A stretch of DNA of 30,903 nt from a candidate division LCP-89 bacterium. Lineage in GTDB: Bacteria > Electryoneota > B3-LCP. The stretch is from assembly GCA_025774735.1 (NCBI GenBank), contig JALGZU010000010.1, forward strand, positions 1-30,903, given 5' to 3'. The notes beneath the pieces were generated by a model that did no database searches, was not told where the DNA came from, and saw only the letters and a program-made list of their open reading frames with translations. A program made the position numbers and the translations under genes. Of this stretch, positions 25,678-30,903 are shown piece after piece (the stretch's first letter is position 1; the number at the start of each line of letters is the position of its first letter).

Positions 25678-25759
25678 CGTAAACCTCGCACCAGTTGATG
25701 GGATTCCGGCGCTGGTAAAAGAAGAAAAAATCCGTGAGACTTCCCGGATTAAAAAGTCG

Positions 25760-26824
25760 CTAACTTAGCAAGCGGTGCAGGCGGGACAGGGGATAGCGGG
25801 CGTACGCTTCCCGAATTTTTAAGGGGATGTTCGAATGATCAGCCTTCGCGCCGCCCGGGGAGTCCGCATTGATGCGGTTCACGTAGGGCGGGTCGAGCAG
25901 GATCCCGTGCGTACCGAACATCACACCGACAGTCGAATTATGTTTCCGGGCGATGTCCGCCAGGAGTCCCCGGTTCAATCCGGTCATGGCGTAGGGAAAC
26001 GCAAAAGGCACCGGTTTGCGTCCTGTGATTTCCGCAACCGTTTCGCACGATCCGGCGATCTGCCGCTCCAGCAGTTCAGCTTCCATGTCCTTGAAATTCG
26101 GGTGATTCAGGCTGTGCGCACCGATGGTAAATCCCTCTTCCACCATCTGCACGATCTGATCCCGGCTGAGGTACGGGGAGCGATCTGTCAAAAATTCGCG
26201 GAAGTCGATGCCCAGCAGTGATCCCACCTTATCCAAACCATTGGCTGGATCTCGTTTGTGAAGCCCTCTTAAAAAGGCCGGAATCTCCGCAACGCTGGAT
26301 AGAGTTGACCCGAACTCCCCGTTGAGCCGGGTGAAGTACTCCTGCTGGTAGTCTGGTTGCATCGCCTTGATCCTTTCGATGCAGAGCGATTCAGCGTGGC
26401 GGTGAAACAGGGTCCGGTTGTCGATGAAATCCGTCGTGACGAAGAAGATTGCCGGAATTCCGCGCTCTAAAAGCATGGGACGCACGACGTGGTAACATTC
26501 CGCCAGGCCATCGTCGAAAGTGATTAACGCGGCGGGTTTACCCTTCGCTCTCGCTCCATTTTCCCGGTTGATAAAATCCTCGTATCCGAGCAGGTCGAAT
26601 TCCCGTTCAAGGTAGTCCAGGTCTTCCGCGAAGGCGCGCTGCGATTTATAAGGGTAGAGAGACCGGATGTGGGGCAGATCCTCGTCCGAGACGAGGTGAT
26701 ATTCGAACACGAAGCTATCCCTGGGAACGATCCGCGAGAGGACTGTTTGGGGGATAAGGTTGATCCACTTCAGGAGTAGCTTTCTGACGGTGGTTTGAAT
26801 CATATCCCGGTAGATCTGCCGCAT
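25760..26824 (-). CDS. polysaccharide deacetylase family protein (NodB domain)
   Basis: A 354-residue putative metal-dependent carbohydrate deacetylase. The N-terminal 90 residues include a hydrophobic, non-signal-like stretch (LLLKWINLIPQTVLSRIV). The NodB domain begins at about 97: motif 1 TFDDG (102-106, catalytic and metal aspartates D104, D105), motif 2 HSLNH (237-241, metal ligands H237, H241) and motif 3 FAFPYAM (274-280). A helical insertion of about 80 residues (140-220) lies between motifs 1 and 2, as in deacetylases linked to surface-polysaccharide synthesis. Its ATG follows the stop of the acetyltransferase gene directly (TAAATG) and has no ribosome site, so it is translationally coupled. 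The two probably modify the same glycan or cell-envelope molecule. Confidence 0.88.
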   Translation of the reverse strand: MRQIYRDMIQTTVRKLLLKWINLIPQTVLSRIVPRDSFVFEYHLVSDEDLPHIRSLYPYKSQRAFAEDLDYLEREFDLLGYEDFINRENGARAKGKPAALITFDDGLAECYHVVRPMLLERGIPAIFFVTTDFIDNRTLFHRHAESLCIERIKAMQPDYQQEYFTRLNGEFGSTLSSVAEIPAFLRGLHKRDPANGLDKVGSLLGIDFREFLTDRSPYLSRDQIVQMVEEGFTIGAHSLNHPNFKDMEAELLERQIAGSCETVAEITGRKPVPFAFPYAMTGLNRGLLADIARKHNSTVGVMFGTHGILLDPPYVNRINADSPGGAKADHSNIPLKIREAYARYPLSRLHRLLS

Positions 26825-27976
26825 TTAGATGAAAGCCGTATCGCTGTCGCAGAAGTTCAATTCCAGGTTCCGTGGATCATCGCCGAAGGCACTGTTCGTA
26901 CTGCGATGGATGAAATAGCCGCGTTGCTTTCGTTCGGTTACAAGCCTCAAGGGGAGATGACCCCTGACGCTGTCCCAAAAATCGATTGGTGCGTATATAA
27001 TATCCGTTTTATATTGGAAGGCCACCTTGAGGGCGTGATGAAGAATGTATAGCCGGAATGCCGCGTCGTTCAGTTCCATGTCCAGAATTTTCAAAATGGT
27101 CAGCTCGTTCCTCCGGCTGACCGAAAATACCGCAAAGCCAATCTGAGCTTGGGACTTCTGATCGTGGAGTTCAAAAGGGAGGTAGCGAAACAGTTCGAGT
27201 TTGTGAGAGAAATAATAAAGCGATTGAGTATTTACATCTTCTTTAATCCACGGATATCGGATCATCCAGTTAATGACGTCCTCATCCCTGTGCAGTTTCG
27301 GTGGGCTTTTTTCCTCCGGCTCAGATTTTCTGTTCACGCCGTGCACTTCGGTCACTTCACGGATCTCCACGCCTTCAAACCGGTCTTTAACGGGGGGGCT
27401 AATCAAACGATAGATGATGTAACGCAGGCCAAGGTTTCCCACGAGTGAATTCAAAGCCTGTATCGCTCTTATCAAAACTGAAGCAGAGGAGAACTGGCGT
27501 TTCAATTTCCACAATATTGAAACTGTTGGAAACAGGTGAACGCACAGATAAGGCAGAGCTCCCGCGTCCTCGAACCATTCGGGGTGGCGGCGGTTAAACC
27601 GATCGACCGTCGCGGTAAATCCGGTTGAGAGAAGATCGTAGTCGAGGGCCATAGCATCTTTCATGATCGCCACCGAAACTTTCTTGCCTCTGTATTTTTC
27701 GGCTACATAAAAGGTGGATCCGGCATAGATTTTTGCGGTTTTCCCACGGCGCATCAATCGGCAAGGAAGGAAACTGAGATAGCCGATACACCTGTCCCCA
27801 TCATACGCCACGAGCAGACCGATGTCATCCTCTGCCGCGACCGGGTTGCGTGCATGAGCCAAGGCTCGAATTCGTGTAATGGGCAGGTCCTCATAACGAT
27901 GAGGGTTATTCTCGGCCTCTTCGGCAAAATCTACAAGCTCGCCGACTTTAATTCTTTTAACATGGATATCTGGCAT
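26825..27976 (-). CDS. GNAT-like N-acyltransferase
   Basis: A 383-residue protein. The N-terminal half (about 20-155) resembles the GNAT acetyltransferase fold: the strand CIGYLSFLPCRLM, then STFYVAEKYRGKKVSVAIM, where YRGKKV matches the acyl-CoA pyrophosphate loop (R/Q-x-x-G-x-G/A, here ending in valine), and the later GFTATVDRFNRRHPEWFEDAGA. The second half (about 170-383) is a further domain with LTILKILDMELNDAAFRLYI, compatible with the double-GNAT/FemAB-like proteins of polysaccharide clusters, though I cannot assign it. No signal peptide. The start has no strong ribosome site. The gap to the upstream transporter gene is 40 nt and there is none to the deacetylase downstream. Exact substrate unknown. 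Confidence 0.75.
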   Translation of the reverse strand: MPDIHVKRIKVGELVDFAEEAENNPHRYEDLPITRIRALAHARNPVAAEDDIGLLVAYDGDRCIGYLSFLPCRLMRRGKTAKIYAGSTFYVAEKYRGKKVSVAIMKDAMALDYDLLSTGFTATVDRFNRRHPEWFEDAGALPYLCVHLFPTVSILWKLKRQFSSASVLIRAIQALNSLVGNLGLRYIIYRLISPPVKDRFEGVEIREVTEVHGVNRKSEPEEKSPPKLHRDEDVINWMIRYPWIKEDVNTQSLYYFSHKLELFRYLPFELHDQKSQAQIGFAVFSVSRRNELTILKILDMELNDAAFRLYILHHALKVAFQYKTDIIYAPIDFWDSVRGHLPLRLVTERKQRGYFIHRSTNSAFGDDPRNLELNFCDSDTAFI

Positions 27977-28016
27977 CGAAATTCGTTGAGGATATTAGTT
28001 TTTGTTATTTTAACCT

Positions 28017-29519
28017 CTATAATTCTCTTCGCAAGCGCAACCCTCTGGGAATGAGGATTCGTTCTGACAGGTCGAACAGCAGTTGAACGGCCAGGGCCAG
28101 CAGTGCCGCAGGTACCGCTCCTTCCAAAATGAGCCCGTAATCGTCCAGGCGGATGCCGGTCAGGATCGGCTGGCCATATCCGCCCGCCCCGATCAGCGCC
28201 CCCAGGGTGGCGAACCCGACCGTGATGACCGCCGACGTCTTGATGCCGGCGAGGATCGAGCGCGACGCCATCGGCAGTTCAATTTTGAACAACCTCCCCT
28301 TCGGCGTTAATCCCAGAGCATCCGCAGATTCTTCGATCTGAAGGGGAATATCCTTCAATCCCGCGTGCGTGTTGCGCACCATGGGGAGCAGGCTGTAAAG
28401 AAACAGCGCTGCGATAGCCGGTGGGGCGGCGATGCCGAGCAACGGTATCATGAAAACCAGCAGCGCCAGAGAGGGGATCGTCTGGATGATGCCGGTTACA
28501 CTCAGGATGACCTGCCCCGTTCGGTTCCGTTTGGCCGCAGTGATACCAGCCGGTATGGCGACGAGAATGCCGAGAGTCATGGCCACCCCGACCAAAAACA
28601 GGTGCTCCACCGTACGCTGCCAGATTCTCTGCAGCAGAGATTTTTCTGCCACAATGGTCGTTAATCCGAACTTAACGGCCAGGTAGTCTGAGGCAACTGT
28701 CGCCTCGGATTCGCCCTCAATCTTCACACGTGCGTTCAGCGATCGGATCGCCCTTTCATCAATCTCACCGGTGAGAACGACGAGTGCATCGATCAAGTTT
28801 GGTGCCTCCCGGTCCAACTCCGACCGGTAGAGATAGACGGCGTTGTATATCGGGAAATGAGCCCGGTCATCTTCGATCACGCGCAGGCCGTAGTAGGCGA
28901 TTTCGGCGTCGGTGGAGTATAGATCCATGAGATCGATGCTGCCGCTCTGCAATGCCCGGTAGGCCAGGTCATGGTCGAGACCGCGCACGTTTTCATGCGG
29001 CAGATGGTAGCTCATCTTGAGACTGGGCCAACCATCGCCGCGATCCATGAATTCGTTGGTGAAGCCGAACCGGAGCTGCGGGTGCCTTCCCAGGTCCGAA
29101 ATGGTTCGAATTGCGAGGCTATCGGCCAGTTCCGGCTTCATACCGAGCGAATAAGTGTTGTTGAAGCCCAATGGCGCGGTCATCGAGATGCCCATTTCTT
29201 TCAGAGCGGCTGCGATCTCTTCATCCCCGGTTAGACCCAGGTCTCTCAATATTTCTTCCCTGATGGTGCCGGTGTATTCAGGATAAATGTCGATTTCACC
29301 GCGTTTCAAGGCATTGAAAAGCACGCGCGTGCCTCCGAGTTCCCAGCGGTGTTCTATACCATAACCAGCATCGCTTATCAATTGGGCTGAGATTTCTCCC
29401 AGGATGACCGATTCGGTGAATTTTTTCGAACCGATGCCGATAATTCGGGTTGCCCCATCTACTGAAATGGGGATTAAGATAAAAAACATTAAAAGACAGT
29501 GAATCGTTAAGGTGCGCAT
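28017..29519 (-). CDS. fused substrate-binding protein + permease of a quaternary-amine ABC importer (OpuC/EgtU-like)
   Basis: A 500-residue protein. A signal-like N-terminal helix (1-22) leads to a substrate-binding domain of the glycine betaine/choline type (about 25-285), with IGSKKFTESVILGE (29-42), GEIDIYPEYTGT (74-85), MDLYSTDAEIAYYG (198-211) and FPIYNAV (222-228). It is followed by a membrane permease domain (about 300-490) with the ATPase-coupling EAA loop EESADALGLTPKGRLFKIEL (396-415). The family takes up betaines, choline, carnitine and, in the EgtU branch, ergothioneine. Known EgtU proteins are also fusions but, as I recall, have the permease first and the binding domain last; here the order is reversed. 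No ATPase gene accompanies it. EgtD encoded 2.3 kb away on the same strand makes a trimethylated histidine betaine a reasonable candidate ligand; this is inference. Confidence 0.9.
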   Translation of the reverse strand: MRTLTIHCLLMFFILIPISVDGATRIIGIGSKKFTESVILGEISAQLISDAGYGIEHRWELGGTRVLFNALKRGEIDIYPEYTGTIREEILRDLGLTGDEEIAAALKEMGISMTAPLGFNNTYSLGMKPELADSLAIRTISDLGRHPQLRFGFTNEFMDRGDGWPSLKMSYHLPHENVRGLDHDLAYRALQSGSIDLMDLYSTDAEIAYYGLRVIEDDRAHFPIYNAVYLYRSELDREAPNLIDALVVLTGEIDERAIRSLNARVKIEGESEATVASDYLAVKFGLTTIVAEKSLLQRIWQRTVEHLFLVGVAMTLGILVAIPAGITAAKRNRTGQVILSVTGIIQTIPSLALLVFMIPLLGIAAPPAIAALFLYSLLPMVRNTHAGLKDIPLQIEESADALGLTPKGRLFKIELPMASRSILAGIKTSAVITVGFATLGALIGAGGYGQPILTGIRLDDYGLILEGAVPAALLALAVQLLFDLSERILIPRGLRLRREL

Positions 29520-29612
29520 ATTATTCAGTTTATCCCTTTCTATCTGCGGGGGATCACCGGAACTAAGCGCAACGCGTTTGATTTCTGGTGCATTGAATTG
29601 TGATACCTAGAT

Positions 29613-30903
29613 TCATCGTTGCATGTCTACTTCCGTTAAAGCGGGAAGTATTTCATTTTTAATAAGCCTCCAATATGTCGTGGATGGATTGGAGCCATAG
29701 TTACCGGCAGTAAAAACAGTGACCATATCCAATGAAGGAAACACAGCGATAAACTGACCTCCATCACCTGGAATAAAAACTGCTTTTTCGCTGAGACCTT
29801 TAAAATTAAAATTCATTTCATTCCAATAGTATCCATAACCTCTATTTTTCGAAAGGCTGACTCTATGCCTGGTTGATTCCCGAATCCAGCTTTCGGAAAT
29901 AATTTGATTCCCTTCCCATTTTCCATTATTAAGGAAAAGTTGTCCAATTTTTGCCAGGTCGCGGGAACGAAGAGCCAGGCCACCATCCGTTTCTAATGAA
30001 TTATCAGAATACCGGGTCCACAAATAGTCTAAAATTCCCAGCGGTTGAAAAAGATACTTTTCTGCAAATTTATCGACTTCCATACCGCATGCGTTCTTGA
30101 GTACAACTCCCATTACCGTGGGTACACCGTTGGAATACTTGAACTTTTTACCTGGCTCTGCGGCAAGTGGTCTTTCCACAACATATTTAATAACATCTCC
30201 GCAATTCATCATAGCTGCGGCGTTGTTTCGTGGATCGTCCCACTGATATTTAAATTGCTCCCATTCCCACCCCGCCGTCATGGTGAGCATATCTTTCACT
30301 TTAATCTGCTTGCTCTTTTGCGTAAATGAATTCGCATACCCGGGCAAGTATTTATAAATCGGCTCCTCCACATCAGAAATTAATCCTTGATCAATGGCTA
30401 TCCCGCAAAGAATGGAGAAAACACCTTTGGTTGTGGATGCCAGATGATGAACTTTTTTTCGAAATAAATCAGTAACAAACGAACCAGAAATCTTTCCATC
30501 CACAGCAAAATACTCTTCAAGTACTAATTTTCCATTCCTGCAAATCAAAATGCTATGAATATCGCCGTGTTTTCCTTTTTTAATGCGATTAATGAGCTGA
30601 GTCATTTTCGCGTCGTCAATACCAACGTCCCCTGTTCCTGTACAAATCCAACCATCACTTCTCTCATCCGGTACTTTATAAGCGTATTCTGAATCTTCGG
30701 ATGACATGAGTTGATTCATGATTGGATCGGAACTTCGATCGCGAAAGAACATCCATTGAGATTCCTCGCCCTTCCAGTTCTTTGTTACGGACATCGTATC
30801 GCCGTTTTCGCTTACAGTTCCCTGATGTGCAAGCCAGGAGATGTTTTTATCCTTGTAGGTTATTTCATGATCGTACTCCCAGACTCGGGAGCGTGGCCCG
30901 AGT
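29613..30903 (-). CDS. serine hydrolase, beta-lactamase class C/penicillin-binding family (5' end beyond window)
   Basis: An ATG at 30794 would give 393 residues, but the frame is open for all 36 upstream codons to the edge. Those codons encode a protein-like stretch (WEYDHEITYKDKNISWLA, TVSENGDT) continuous with the following TKNWKGEESQW, so the true start probably lies outside and an extra N-terminal domain precedes the hydrolase. Counting from 30794, the nucleophile motif SxxK is S120-K123 (LASTTKGVF), the second motif YSN is at 220-222, and a GDGGQF stretch at 343-348 stands where the third motif is expected. The family includes esterases, D-amino-acid peptidases and lactamases; resistance cannot be inferred. 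The DNA is far more A+T rich than the neighbours (29761-29820 has 19 G+C in 60), suggesting a different origin. Confidence 0.87.
   Translation of the reverse strand, partial: LGPRSRVWEYDHEITYKDKNISWLAHQGTVSENGDTMSVTKNWKGEESQWMFFRDRSSDPIMNQLMSSEDSEYAYKVPDERSDGWICTGTGDVGIDDAKMTQLINRIKKGKHGDIHSILICRNGKLVLEEYFAVDGKISGSFVTDLFRKKVHHLASTTKGVFSILCGIAIDQGLISDVEEPIYKYLPGYANSFTQKSKQIKVKDMLTMTAGWEWEQFKYQWDDPRNNAAAMMNCGDVIKYVVERPLAAEPGKKFKYSNGVPTVMGVVLKNACGMEVDKFAEKYLFQPLGILDYLWTRYSDNSLETDGGLALRSRDLAKIGQLFLNNGKWEGNQIISESWIRESTRHRVSLSKNRGYGYYWNEMNFNFKGLSEKAVFIPGDGGQFIAVFPSLDMVTVFTAGNYGSNPSTTYWRLIKNEILPALTEVDMQR

Noticed and set aside
1..30903. tRNA/rRNA genes, CRISPR arrays, insertion sequences, prophage or integrase genes
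   Set aside because: Non-coding gaps are short and accounted for; no cloverleaf, regular spacer array, transposase motif or terminal inverted repeat was seen.

Overview
The window most likely comes from a free-living bacterium of the FCB superphylum (Bacteroidota and its candidate-phylum relatives). The strongest marker is the C25 (gingipain-like) peptidase at 18355-21012, which ends in a type IX secretion sorting domain. The clearest promoter (21130-21158) is a textbook sigma70 box pair rather than the TTTG/TAnnTTTG type of Bacteroidota proper, and a sigma54 promoter plus an NtrC-type regulator are present. This favours a non-Bacteroidota FCB lineage, but that is inference. Base composition is moderate to high G+C in most genes and clearly lower at the right end.

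Left half (1-14965, all minus strand): one long efflux-type ABC operon. It reads, in transcription order: periplasmic adaptor (HlyD/MacA type), one MacB/LolD-type ATPase, a broken permease, a 96-residue orphan protein, then five more large FtsX/MacB-type permeases, the last cut by the window edge. Four of the permease junctions are spaced only 14-15 nt apart, and two of them share a nearly identical 149-bp stretch, a sign of tandem duplication or gene conversion. One ATPase and one adaptor therefore appear to serve at least five intact permeases.

Centre (14966-18122): a divergent control region holding a perfect 16-bp palindrome and a sigma54 promoter, followed by a plus-strand pair: an NtrC-family response regulator and an overlapping membrane histidine kinase. 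The layout suggests that this two-component system controls itself and the ABC operon.

Plus-strand single genes (18355-24616): the secreted C25 peptidase with its own terminator, then a 1129-residue fusion of a molybdopterin (bis-MGD) oxidoreductase with a complete IscS/NifS-type cysteine desulfurase, behind a strong sigma70 promoter. The fusion is the most novel object here: it would place the sulfur donor for Mo-cofactor sulfuration, or for sulfur chemistry, in the same polypeptide as the Mo enzyme.

Right end (24706-30903, minus strand): a possible operon of a fused substrate-binding/permease protein of the quaternary-amine ABC family, a GNAT-like acetyltransferase, a polysaccharide deacetylase and EgtD (histidine trimethyltransferase, the first step of ergothioneine synthesis). 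EgtB and a transporter ATPase are not in the window. A low-G+C serine hydrolase of the beta-lactamase/class C family lies at the edge and continues beyond it. No tRNA, rRNA, CRISPR array, insertion sequence or phage gene was seen.
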